NCBI RefSeq assembly: GCF_001305515.1 | Contig: NZ_LJYW01000001.1 | Location: 1,969,382 to 2,033,381, forward strand | DNA length: 64,000 bases | Source: Prosthecodimorpha hirschii | GTDB taxonomy: Bacteria; Pseudomonadota; Alphaproteobacteria; Rhizobiales; Ancalomicrobiaceae | Direction: 5' to 3' | Shown: positions 56,556 to 64,000 of the stretch, in pieces | Numbering within the stretch: position 1 is the stretch's first letter | Layout of the letters: each line of letters starts with the position of its first letter | Notes under the pieces: generated by a model | The model's database searches: none | What the model was told of the DNA's origin: nothing | Seen by the model: only the letters and a program-made list of their open reading frames with translations | Program-made: the position numbers and the translations under genes

Positions 56556-58413
56556 CGATCGACACCGGCAGCGGCGCGGGCTCGATGCCGAGGAAGCGGC
56601 AGATCCGCTCGGCCGGCTCGGGCCGAAGCTCCCGAATGTCGCCGGATCCGGTCAATTCGCCATAGTCGACGGTCAGGATGCGCGGATTGTCGCCGATCAG
56701 CGGCCTCAGCCGGGCGAAATCGTCCGCATGCTTCGCCATCCAGTCCCGGATCGCATCTTCCGGAGGGACATAGTTCATCTGCGCGGGGATCGCGGCCGGG
56801 TCGCGAAAATGGGCGCGGTGGGCGCGGCCGAGTTCCCGGCGCGACAGGGCGCTGCGCAGGTTGCTGACCGCCACCGCGCGCGGATCGCGGACCAGGTGGA
56901 TGATCGGCAGGCTCGAAAGGTCGACCCCCAGCGACGCCGCGGTTTCCGCCTGATTGTACATCACGGCGGCGAAGTTCAGCTTGCCGCTCTGGGCCGCATA
57001 GTGGCCGCGGCGGCGGAGCGGCTCGAACTCGCCGTGAAAGGCGACCCGCGGATGGTGCCCGAGCGCCGATCCGAGCATGTGCGAGCCCGAGCGCTGCAGG
57101 CAGAGGAGCACGAAGTCGAAGCGCGGGCGGAACGGCCCGATGATCCGGCGCACCGGCGCGCCGGCCGGCTCCTGCCACAGGCGCCGGGCCGCCCGGGTCG
57201 CATCCGGTCCCCAGACCCGGTCGAACTGATCGGCCAGATCGGCGGCGAAATAATGCCGGCCCGGATCATAGGCATCGCTCTTCCAGCGCTCGCTCTTCCA
57301 GCCCAGATTGATCTGCCGGAGATGGCGGAAATGCACCGTGCCCTCGCCGACGCGCCAGACCGAATCGGGGTCGGGGCGATGGTCCGGACCGAGAATCGCA
57401 TGCACGGCCAGGCCGGCATCGTCGGCGAGGCGGGCCGGGATCGCCGCCCATTTCGGACGACAGGGCGTCTCGGTACGCGGCCCGGATGGCTCGATCTGGT
57501 CCAGCCGGCCGAGCAGGCAGTCCCGATGCCGCACGCGATCACGCTCGGCCGGGGTGGCGATGGCCGGAGCCTCGGCCCAGAAGCCGCTGAAGACCGCGGC
57601 CGCCGACGCCGTCGCCTCCAGGCGTTCGAGGACCGGACTGCCGCCGTTGACCGCCACTTCGTCGATGTCGAGGTTGAGAATGCCGCGGGCCAGGGGCAGA
57701 AAGCGCCGCCGGGCATGTTCGAGGGCGCCGACCTGGCAGAAGCGGTCCTGGCCGTTATGCCCGCTCAGTCCGTAGGGAAACGGCCAGGAGACGACCGTGA
57801 CCTGGGCCAGGCCGTCGATCCCGGCCACCGCGGCCGCGACATCGTCGGGCGCATAGCGCTTCGAGCCGTTGTCGTAGAGGAGCAGCGCGTCGATGCCCTC
57901 CGTCCGGACATGATATTCGACCCAATCCCGGATCCAGGCCAGATGATTGTCCTGAGACAGCGTGAACAGGACGCGGCGACCGGAAAACAGGCTGGCCCCG
58001 GAGGGCTGGATGGCGACTTCGGCGCGCCGCCCGCGCGCCGTCACCTCGATCCGGTCGGCCCGATCCAGGTCCGGACCAGTGACGATCCAGCGCATCAGCG
58101 GCAGGCCGGACCGGGCCGGCCGGGCCTCGACATCGAGTTCCACGCCACCGGCGCGGAACCGAAGCGGTCCGAGCGCCGGCACGATCGTGTCGATCCGCGG
58201 GCCGAGGGCGACGACGCGGTTGGCTGCCGTATCGCGAAAGAGATCGAAGACGAGCGTTTCGGAGTCGAACCCGACGGTCGGCTCACTTGTCGGCGGCCGG
58301 TCTGCCGAGGGCGTGCGGGCCGCACGGAAAGCGGATAGCGAGAGCGTCGAAAGGCCGTCCGGACGCTTCCGGCCTGTGCCGAGCCGCTGCAACCAAGTCC
58401 AGACCGAAGCCAT
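56521..58413 (-). CDS. Glycosyltransferase-sulfotransferase fusion protein
   Basis: A 630-residue two-domain protein. Residues about 50-145 form a beta-rich unknown part. Residues about 146-400 look like a GT-A glycosyltransferase of the GT2/GT92 type (HLAWIRDWVEYHVRTEGIDA; LLLYDNGSKRY; D-x-D in LNLDIDEV near 250). Residues about 433-625 look like a sulfotransferase: PAPS 5'-phosphate loop LCLQRSGSHMLGSALGHHPR and the 3'-phosphate site IIHLVRDPRAVAVSNLRSAL. No signal peptide or membrane segment. I infer sugar transfer plus sulfation on one glycan or lipid; acceptor unknown. No other glycan genes are adjacent. Confidence 0.82.
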   Translation of the reverse strand: MASVWTWLQRLGTGRKRPDGLSTLSLSAFRAARTPSADRPPTSEPTVGFDSETLVFDLFRDTAANRVVALGPRIDTIVPALGPLRFRAGGVELDVEARPARSGLPLMRWIVTGPDLDRADRIEVTARGRRAEVAIQPSGASLFSGRRVLFTLSQDNHLAWIRDWVEYHVRTEGIDALLLYDNGSKRYAPDDVAAAVAGIDGLAQVTVVSWPFPYGLSGHNGQDRFCQVGALEHARRRFLPLARGILNLDIDEVAVNGGSPVLERLEATASAAAVFSGFWAEAPAIATPAERDRVRHRDCLLGRLDQIEPSGPRTETPCRPKWAAIPARLADDAGLAVHAILGPDHRPDPDSVWRVGEGTVHFRHLRQINLGWKSERWKSDAYDPGRHYFAADLADQFDRVWGPDATRAARRLWQEPAGAPVRRIIGPFRPRFDFVLLCLQRSGSHMLGSALGHHPRVAFHGEFEPLRRRGHYAAQSGKLNFAAVMYNQAETAASLGVDLSSLPIIHLVRDPRAVAVSNLRSALSRRELGRAHRAHFRDPAAIPAQMNYVPPEDAIRDWMAKHADDFARLRPLIGDNPRILTVDYGELTGSGDIRELRPEPAERICRFLGIEPAPLPVSIVKSGGPVPEAE

Positions 58414-58542
58414 GCCGCCCCCCGTAGGAAACGGGTGTTCCCACGGGGGCGTTACGGCGTCAACGGCGGCTTCCTGGCCGGCCGCGCGGGCCGGTCGCCC
58501 TGGCCGGTCGCCTTGGCCGGCGGCCGGGGCTGTCCCTGCCGG

Positions 58543-59781
58543 CTATTCGTAGCGCAGCGCCTCGATCGGATCGAGCCGGGCCGCCTTGGTGGCCGGATAC
58601 CAGCCGAAGAAGACGCCGACCCCGGCCGAGAAGGCGAAGGCCAGGCCGATCACGTCGGGGGCGATGACCAGCGGCCAGCCGGTCATTCGGGCGAGCGTGA
58701 CCGAGGTCGCCGCGCCGATCAGGATGCCGATGGTGCCGCCGACCAGGGCCAGCACCATGGCCTCGATCAGGAACTGGAGCCGGATGTCGCGCCGGCGCGC
58801 GCCGACGGCCATGCGCAGCCCGATCTCGCGCGTCCGTTCGGTCACCGAGACCAGCATGATGTTCATGATGCCGATGCCGCCGACCACCAGCGCGATGGTG
58901 GCGACCACGCCGAGCAGCCGCGACAGGGTGCGGGCCGCGGAGGTCTGCGCCTCGACCAGCTGGGTCAGGTTGCGCAGGTTGTAGGCCTCCGACAGATCCC
59001 CGGCGGTCTGCTGGGCGAAGCGCCGGTCCAGCACCGCGCGGGCCGACTTCTCGACCTCGTCGAGCGCCTCGGCCGAATTGGCCTTCAGCGTGATGGAGTC
59101 GATCTGGTCGGGCCGGGACTTGAACCGGCCGAGCAGGCGCTGCCGGGCCGTGTCGAGCGGCACGAAGATGACGTCGTCCTGGTCCTGGCCGAACATGGTC
59201 TGACCCTTGGATTTCATCACGCCGATGACCTCGGCGGGCATCTTCTGGATGCGGATCACGCTGCCGATCGGGTCGTCTTCGCCGAACAGCTGTTCGGCCA
59301 CGGTCCGGCCGATGATCGCCACCTTGGCGCCGCGCCGTTCCTCGGCCTCGGTGAAACTGCGTCCGGTGTCTATCTCCCAGTCGCGGGCCACGAAGAAATC
59401 GTCCTCGACGCCGTTGACCCGGGTCGACCAGTTCAGATTGCCGTAGACGACCTGGACATTGCCGGCGACGCTCGGCGCCACCACCAGGGCCTCGGAGACC
59501 TCGTCGCGCAGCGCGGTGGCATCGCGCTCGGAGAGCCGGCCGGACGAGCCGGACGGGCCGCGCGCGCCGCCGAGATTGCTGTTGCCCGGCCAGACCACGA
59601 TGATGTTCGAGCCCAGGCTGGTCATGATCCGGCCGATGGTCTCCTGCGCGCCGACGCCGATCGCGAAGGTGGCGATCACCGCCGCGACGCCGATCACCAT
59701 GCCGAGCATCGTCAGCGCCGAGCGCAGCCAGTTCGCCGTCAGCGCGGCGAGCGCCATGCGGGTCGCCTCGATGAAGCTCAT
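58543..59781 (-). CDS. MacB-type ABC transporter permease
   Basis: A 412-residue permease. An N-terminal membrane segment (SALTMLGMVIGVAAVIATFA), a large periplasmic MacB_PCD domain (about residues 45-270), and a C-terminal FtsX domain with three segments (MNIMLVSVTERTREIGLRMA is the typical link; ends in GWYPATKAARLDPIEALRYE). It pairs with the ATPase whose stop overlaps its start (ATGA). In E. coli MacB these two parts are one protein; here they are separate. Confidence 0.92.
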   Translation of the reverse strand: MSFIEATRMALAALTANWLRSALTMLGMVIGVAAVIATFAIGVGAQETIGRIMTSLGSNIIVVWPGNSNLGGARGPSGSSGRLSERDATALRDEVSEALVVAPSVAGNVQVVYGNLNWSTRVNGVEDDFFVARDWEIDTGRSFTEAEERRGAKVAIIGRTVAEQLFGEDDPIGSVIRIQKMPAEVIGVMKSKGQTMFGQDQDDVIFVPLDTARQRLLGRFKSRPDQIDSITLKANSAEALDEVEKSARAVLDRRFAQQTAGDLSEAYNLRNLTQLVEAQTSAARTLSRLLGVVATIALVVGGIGIMNIMLVSVTERTREIGLRMAVGARRRDIRLQFLIEAMVLALVGGTIGILIGAATSVTLARMTGWPLVIAPDVIGLAFAFSAGVGVFFGWYPATKAARLDPIEALRYE

Positions 59782-60593
59782 GCGACCGCTCCCGGGATGC
59801 CTTGGGGCACCGGCTTTGCGGCCGTCCCCGGCGTGCCGGCCGTCTCCGGCGTGCTGACGGGTACCGGTGCCGGCTCGATGCCGGCGCGGGCATCGAGCGG
59901 CGCGGCGACGACCTCGTCGGCGATCAGCCGCCCGTCGCGAAAGCGCAGGATGCGGCCGGCATGGCGGGCGACATCCTCGTCATGGGTGACCATCAGGATG
60001 GTGCGGCCGTCGCGGTTCAGCGCCTGCAGGAGGGCCAGGATCTCCCGGCCGGTGCGGGTGTCGAGCGCGCCGGTCGGTTCGTCGGCGAGCACCACGGCCG
60101 GGTCGTTGACCAGCGCGCGGGCGATCGCGACGCGCTGCTTCTGGCCGCCGGACAGTTGCGGCGGCATGTGCCGGGCCCGGCCGGACAGGCCGACGGCGGC
60201 CAGCAGTTCGGCCGCCCGCTGCCGGCGCCGGCGCCGCGGCATCCGGCCATAGGCGAGCGGCATGGCGACATTGTCGAGCGCGGTCAGCCGGGGCAGAAGG
60301 TTGAAGGTCTGGAAGACGAAGCCGAGCGTGTCGCGCCGCGTGCCGGCGAGGCCGTCGCTGTCGATCTGCTCGACATCGACGCCGTCGATCAGGAGCCGGC
60401 CCGAGGTTGCCCGGTCCAGGCAGCCGATCAGGTTCATCAGCGTCGACTTGCCGGAGCCGGACGGCCCCATCACGGCCACGAAGCTGCCGCGCGGCACCGT
60501 GAAGCTCACGTCGTCGAGGGCGTGGACCACCTCGTCGCCGCCCGAATAGGTCTTGGTCAGGTGCTCGACCGCGATGACCGGCTGCGCCTCCAT
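59778..60593 (-). CDS. MacB/LolD-type ABC transporter ATP-binding protein
   Basis: A 271-residue ATPase. Walker A MGPSGSGKSTLMNLIGCLDR, Q-loop VFQTFNLLPRLTALDNVAMP, signature LSGGQKQRVAIARALVNDPA, Walker B VVLADEPTGALDTRTG, H-loop VTHD. The C-terminal 45 residues are a Pro/Thr-rich tail of unclear use. Gene order adaptor-ATPase-permease with 12-bp gap and ATGA overlap gives a three-gene operon. Confidence 0.93.
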   Translation of the reverse strand: MEAQPVIAVEHLTKTYSGGDEVVHALDDVSFTVPRGSFVAVMGPSGSGKSTLMNLIGCLDRATSGRLLIDGVDVEQIDSDGLAGTRRDTLGFVFQTFNLLPRLTALDNVAMPLAYGRMPRRRRRQRAAELLAAVGLSGRARHMPPQLSGGQKQRVAIARALVNDPAVVLADEPTGALDTRTGREILALLQALNRDGRTILMVTHDEDVARHAGRILRFRDGRLIADEVVAAPLDARAGIEPAPVPVSTPETAGTPGTAAKPVPQGIPGAVA

Positions 60594-60605
60594 GGTGGCC
60601 TCCCG

Positions 60606-61976
60606 TCAGAAGCCGAGCGGCGCGCGGCGCCGTTCCGGAGCGTCGTCGAGGCGGCCGGTGACGACCCGGTCGCCCGCCTGCACGCCGTCGCCGGAGACCT
60701 CCACCATGGTGTCGGCGGCGAGGCCGACCCGGACCTCGACCGGTTTCAGGCCGCCGTCGGCGCCGAGGAGATAGATGCGCGCGCGGCGCCCCTCCTCGGC
60801 GGTGGCGTTGACGGTGCGGGCGCGCTTGACCTGTCCGCCCTGGGCCTGACCGTCGGCGACGGGTTGCGCCGGACGGAAACGCAGGGCCGCCTGCGGGATC
60901 CGGAGCACATCCTTGCGGGTGTCGACGATCAGCCGGACATTGGCGGTCATGCCCGGGAACAGGGCGCCGGAGGAATTGTCCGCCGTCACGACGGCCGTGT
61001 AGGTGACCACGTTCTGCACCGATTTCGGGGCCCGGCGCACCTGCGAGACGCGCCCCTCGAAGCCGCGGCCCGGATAGGCGTCGACCGTGAAGGCGACCTG
61101 CTGGCCCTCGCGGACGCGGCCGATATCGGCCTCGTCGATCGAGGCCTCCAGCTGCATCTCCTCCAGCGCCGCCGCGATCACGAACAGCGTCGGGGCCGAC
61201 AGGCTGGCCGCCACGGTCTGGCCGAGCTCGACCTGCCGGTCGATGACGATGCCGTCGATCGGCGATCGGATGGTGGCACGGTCGAGATCGGTGCGGGCGA
61301 TGCGGACCGCGGCGCGCTTCTGCTCGACATTGGCCTCCGCGACGCGAATCTCGGCCTCCGCCAGGGCGATGTCGGCCTTGGACGAGACGACCTGCGCGTA
61401 GGTCTGCGCCTTCAGGACCTCGGCCTGCTCGACCGAGCGCTCGGTCACCGCGCCGGTCTTGACCAGCTGGCGGGCGCGATCGAGCGCCCGGTCGCTGTCG
61501 CGCGCGGCCTCGTCGATGCGGACCAGTTCCGAGCGCGCGCGGGCGAGCGTCGCCTGCTTGGAACGGATGCTCGCCTCCGCGACGGCGAGATCGGCCTCCG
61601 CCGAGGCGACCTTGCCCTGGAAGGTGGTCGGATCGAGCCGCGCGATCACGTCGTTCGGCTTCACCTTGGAATTGAAATCGGCGATCAGCTCCACGATCTG
61701 GCCGGAGACCTGGGAGGAGACCTGCACGGTCTGCACCGGCTGCAGCGTGCCGGTCGCCAGCACGGCGGACTGCAGCGTGCCGCGTTCGACCGGCGCCGTG
61801 CGCCAGCGCTCGCCGGCGGCCTCGCCGGTCTTCGCGGCGTCGAAGGGCGGCTTGGCGCCCGCCCAGACGGCCGCGCGGTTGATCCAGGCCGCGACCTTGG
61901 GGTCGCGTTCCGCAGCGACCACGACGCCCGCCCCGACAAGCGCGACCAGGACGAGGAAGACGAAAAACTTCTTCAT
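60606..61976 (-). CDS. MacA/HlyD-type periplasmic adaptor
   Basis: A 456-residue adaptor anchored by an N-terminal segment (KKFFVFLVLVALVGAGVVVA). Two lipoyl half-domains (VQVSSQVSGQIVELIADFNS; TIRSPIDGIVIDRQVELGQT) flank a long helical hairpin (about residues 120-215), followed by barrel domains (FPGMTANVRLIVDTRKDVLR). It would join the MacB-type pump to an outer-membrane TolC channel, which is not in the window. Substrates unknown; macrolides, lipoproteins or peptides are family examples. First gene of the operon. Confidence 0.92.
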   Translation of the reverse strand: MKKFFVFLVLVALVGAGVVVAAERDPKVAAWINRAAVWAGAKPPFDAAKTGEAAGERWRTAPVERGTLQSAVLATGTLQPVQTVQVSSQVSGQIVELIADFNSKVKPNDVIARLDPTTFQGKVASAEADLAVAEASIRSKQATLARARSELVRIDEAARDSDRALDRARQLVKTGAVTERSVEQAEVLKAQTYAQVVSSKADIALAEAEIRVAEANVEQKRAAVRIARTDLDRATIRSPIDGIVIDRQVELGQTVAASLSAPTLFVIAAALEEMQLEASIDEADIGRVREGQQVAFTVDAYPGRGFEGRVSQVRRAPKSVQNVVTYTAVVTADNSSGALFPGMTANVRLIVDTRKDVLRIPQAALRFRPAQPVADGQAQGGQVKRARTVNATAEEGRRARIYLLGADGGLKPVEVRVGLAADTMVEVSGDGVQAGDRVVTGRLDDAPERRRAPLGF

Positions 61977-62169
61977 GAGCTTTGGCGACCCGTTGCCGCC
62001 TTGCCGGACGGCTCGGCGCGACCATGCGGCGGCGCCGGGGCGCCGGCAAGTTACTAACTGTTAATGGGAACACTACGCAGGCCGCGTCCTGCCGGTTTTG
62101 GGCGCGACGCGCGCAGTCGCCCCGCTGCGGCGCCGATCACATTGCCGGCAGGATCGCGAAAGGCACCCG

Positions 62170-62547
62170 TCAGGAGACCGGAAAGCAGCCGCCGTCGCGG
62201 TTCTGCTCACGCGGATTTCCGGCCGAGTAGGGATAGCGCCGGTCCGACATGCCGTCCGAACCCCGCCCATCGCGCGTCAGCTGCAGGAGCACGCGCCCGT
62301 CCGGCGCCACCAGGTCGATCCGCCCGCGCGCCAGCCGCCGCGCCGTGACCGGACGGACGGTCTCGCGCCGGACGTTCGGATAGTCCGTGACCGGGTCCTC
62401 GATGGTCAGGGACCGTGCCGCCGGGCGCCAGATCAGAATCGCCGACGGTTCGGTGAACAGGCAGCGGATCGCGCGGGCCTCGGCCGTCCCGCACCCGGCG
62501 GCGAAGGCCAGCCATGCGGTGCCGAGGATCCCGGCCAGAGGGCGCAT
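62170..62547 (-). CDS. Small secreted protein, unknown
   Basis: A 125-residue protein. The start at 62547 gives a hydrophobic leader MRPLAGILGTAWLAFAAGCG; the Cys after AAG is only a weak lipobox, so lipoprotein or simple secretion are both possible. Later text includes IRCLFTEPSAILIWRPAARS and a Cys near the C-terminus, so a disulfide is likely. I do not recognise the family. Its start overlaps the stop of the preceding gene (TGATG), so both are translated together. Confidence 0.68.
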   Translation of the reverse strand: MRPLAGILGTAWLAFAAGCGTAEARAIRCLFTEPSAILIWRPAARSLTIEDPVTDYPNVRRETVRPVTARRLARGRIDLVAPDGRVLLQLTRDGRGSDGMSDRRYPYSAGNPREQNRDGGCFPVS

Positions 62548-62987
62548 CAGACGTCCTTCCGGACGAGGCATGTCACCTCCGTACCGCGCACCGATTTGGA
62601 CCCGAGATGCGTCGCCCAAGCACGGCCGGTGAACCGGATCTCGTAGTCCTCACCGTCCTTCGGCTTGAAGCGGAGCGACTTGGGCAGCGCATAGACCTCG
62701 ACATAGCCGCTCGCATCCGGCGCGGTGCGGTCCACGATCAGGGTCCAGACGCCGTCCTTCGGGCCGAACGAGACGTAGGCGACGGAATCGTCGGGTCCGA
62801 ATTCGGAGACCTGCTCGCCGATCGTCACCGTGATGTTCGGTTTGCGGCCCTCGCCGGCCGACCCCTCGATGGTCAGGCCGCCTTTTCCGGCGCAACTGAT
62901 GCGCGGCGCCACGTCGCCGGCGGCGGCCTGATCGGTGGCCGCGAGAAGCAAACCCAAGCCGACGAGTGACTGCACGGCATTCTTCAT
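62547..62987 (-). CDS. Secreted protein, unknown
   Basis: A 146-residue exported protein with signal peptide MKNAVQSLVGLGLLLAATDQ to about AAAG. The mature part is beta-rich with two cysteines (RISCAGKGG near residue 32 and TEVTCLVRKD at the end), probably a disulfide-stapled small beta domain. No family recognised. It is coupled with the next small secreted gene and lies 73 bp after another secreted unknown. Confidence 0.7.
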   Translation of the reverse strand: MKNAVQSLVGLGLLLAATDQAAAGDVAPRISCAGKGGLTIEGSAGEGRKPNITVTIGEQVSEFGPDDSVAYVSFGPKDGVWTLIVDRTAPDASGYVEVYALPKSLRFKPKDGEDYEIRFTGRAWATHLGSKSVRGTEVTCLVRKDV

Positions 62988-63060
62988 CGCAGACCTCCGT
63001 CATGCCGTTAGGGCATGTCCGCAGTCTCTACGATCCGCCGGCTGAACCGCGCGTGAACCG

Positions 63061-63678
63061 TCACAGCTTCTCGGCGATGATCCTGGCCAGTTCGAAGGCG
63101 CGCTGCTCCAGGAGGCCCGGCGATTCGCAGACATAGGTCAGCGACTGGTTGCGTTCGTCGAAGATGCGGATGGTCCACTTCAGCTCCTCCTCGAGCTTCG
63201 GCAGATCCTCCGGCTTGACGCCTTCGACCGGCTTGCCGGCCTTGATCAGCGCGATCTGGTCGCCCAACTGCTCGATGCGGCGGGCGAAGGCCTGCTGCTT
63301 GCGGGCGTAGCGGACGAGGCCGTTCATGACCCGGTCGCGCTCGGCATTGACGCGCTCCAGCATGCCGACGAACAGCTTCGACAGGCGCATGGCCTTGTCG
63401 CCGGGCGCCTCCGCGACCTTGGCGATGATCTTCTCGGTCTCCTCGACGGGCGTGCGGCGCGAGGCGATGGCGCGGACCGCGTCGGCGACATCCTGCTCGC
63501 TCCACCACTCCTTGGCGGTTGCCGGAATGTCCGGCCCGCCCCAGATCGCGGTCGCGGCGATCTGCGGATTGCGCACCTGGATGCAGGGCCAGTTCGGGTC
63601 CGTTCCGGCCGCCGCGGCCGGGGCAGCGAGACCCAGCGCGAGGGCGGCGGCAAGGGCGAGGCGCAGACAGGCGATCAT
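63061..63678 (-). CDS. Secreted helical protein, unknown
   Basis: A 205-residue exported protein; signal peptide MIACLRLALAAALALGLAAP to AAAAG. The mature start PNWPCIQVRNPQIAATAIWG holds one Cys that may pair with CESPGLLEQ near the end. The middle (about residues 70-180) is strongly helical and charged (AERDRVMNGLVRYARKQQAF), likely coiled coil. No family recognised. Its start overlaps the ABC-2 permease stop (ATGA), so it is probably an accessory part of that transporter. Confidence 0.75.
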   Translation of the reverse strand: MIACLRLALAAALALGLAAPAAAAGTDPNWPCIQVRNPQIAATAIWGGPDIPATAKEWWSEQDVADAVRAIASRRTPVEETEKIIAKVAEAPGDKAMRLSKLFVGMLERVNAERDRVMNGLVRYARKQQAFARRIEQLGDQIALIKAGKPVEGVKPEDLPKLEEELKWTIRIFDERNQSLTYVCESPGLLEQRAFELARIIAEKL

Positions 63679-64000
63679 GACGCGGCTCCTTCAGGCCCGC
63701 CGCGCCGGCCGATCAGACCGCGCGACGGATCGTAGGCGAGAATGGCGAGGCCCATGAACAGGGCGGTGGTCGTCACGACGACCAGCAGGGCGATGAAGGC
63801 CGGATGGTCGCCGGCGAAGGGATCGAGCGCATTGGCCTTGCCCATGGCGGTGAACATGGCCACGAAATCCGCCCAGGACTGCGGCGCGTCGATCTTGGCA
63901 TGCAGGCCGAAGCGGATCAGCTCGACCGTGTAGGTGAAGGGATTGAGCGTGCAGATGTAATAGAGCAGCAGGCTCGATTCCTTGACGCGCCACAGCGGGT
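63675..64000 (-). CDS. ABC-2 type transporter permease, C-terminal part
   Basis: The last 108 residues of a membrane permease; the 5' end is beyond the window. The visible part reads SSLLLYYICTLNPFTYTVEL then IRFGLHAK, typical of the last loop of ABC-2 permeases, followed by a final hydrophobic segment (IALLVVVTTTALFMGLAILA) and the end DPSRGLIGRR. The ATPase is expected upstream, outside the window. Coupled by overlap to the secreted helical protein. Confidence 0.8.
   Translation of the reverse strand, partial: PLWRVKESSLLLYYICTLNPFTYTVELIRFGLHAKIDAPQSWADFVAMFTAMGKANALDPFAGDHPAFIALLVVVTTTALFMGLAILAYDPSRGLIGRRGGPEGAAS

Overview
The window reads as a gene-dense chromosomal segment of an alphaproteobacterium, most likely a member of the Hyphomicrobiales (Rhizobiales). 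The base composition is very GC-rich with strongly GC-biased third codon positions. Several gene neighbourhoods fit this group: a petABC bc1 operon close to mtnP and apt, a MoxR-DUF58-DUF4159-VWA cluster facing DUF1285-Nudix-DUF6111-cca, a Zur-type znu locus, and the large fused indolepyruvate oxidoreductase. I cannot name the genus. I saw no rRNA, tRNA, insertion sequence, prophage or CRISPR array.

Layout. 1-2.7 kb: end of gltB plus gltD (glutamate synthase), closed by a clear terminator. 2.8-5.6 kb: an SGNH/DUF459 hydrolase and an MltB-type lytic transglycosylase, probably acting on the cell wall. 5.9-10.1 kb: galU, a beta-barrel outer-membrane protein and kdsD, all envelope-polysaccharide related. 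10.2-16.3 kb: NfeD and SPFH membrane proteins, hemH, a divergent 5'-nucleotidase-like enzyme and a GlcD-type FAD oxidase. 16.5-22.8 kb: a zinc locus (Zur box, His-rich anchored protein, znuCBA, CobW GTPase) followed by a WD40 protein and an HXXEE protein. 22.8-25.2 kb: copA behind a CueR-type promoter. 25.4-30.7 kb: indolepyruvate oxidoreductase, efp and, divergently, epmA.

30.7-39 kb: apt, a chemoreceptor, mtnP, a secreted alpha/beta hydrolase in a locally AT-richer spot, and the cytochrome bc1 operon petABC. 39-46.2 kb: trmL, hemF, a YodC-like small protein, a secreted S1/P1 nuclease, a YbaK deacylase, a membrane-anchored unknown with a GTG-type repeat linker, a metallophosphoesterase, a possible 37-residue small gene, a Nudix hydrolase and a GNAT acetyltransferase. 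Two tandem repeat arrays (4 x 16 bp and 3 x 88 bp) lie in this part.

46.5-53.4 kb: a translationally coupled minus-strand cluster of MoxR ATPase, DUF58, BatA/DUF4159 and a VWA-like membrane protein. 53.7-56.6 kb: DUF1285, CoA-type Nudix, DUF6111 and cca in overlapping order. 56.5-58.4 kb: an unusual glycosyltransferase-sulfotransferase fusion. 58.5-62 kb: a MacAB-type efflux system. 62.2-64 kb: three small secreted unknowns and the end of an ABC-2 permease that runs out of the window.

The most interesting items are the Zur-controlled histidine-rich anchored protein at the head of the zinc operon, the glycosyltransferase-sulfotransferase fusion, the perfect 88-bp repeat between convergent genes, the 16-bp repeat array, the 5'-nucleotidase with altered metal-site residues, and the 37-codon small gene candidate. 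Function calls rest on motif recognition by eye; no database search was run.
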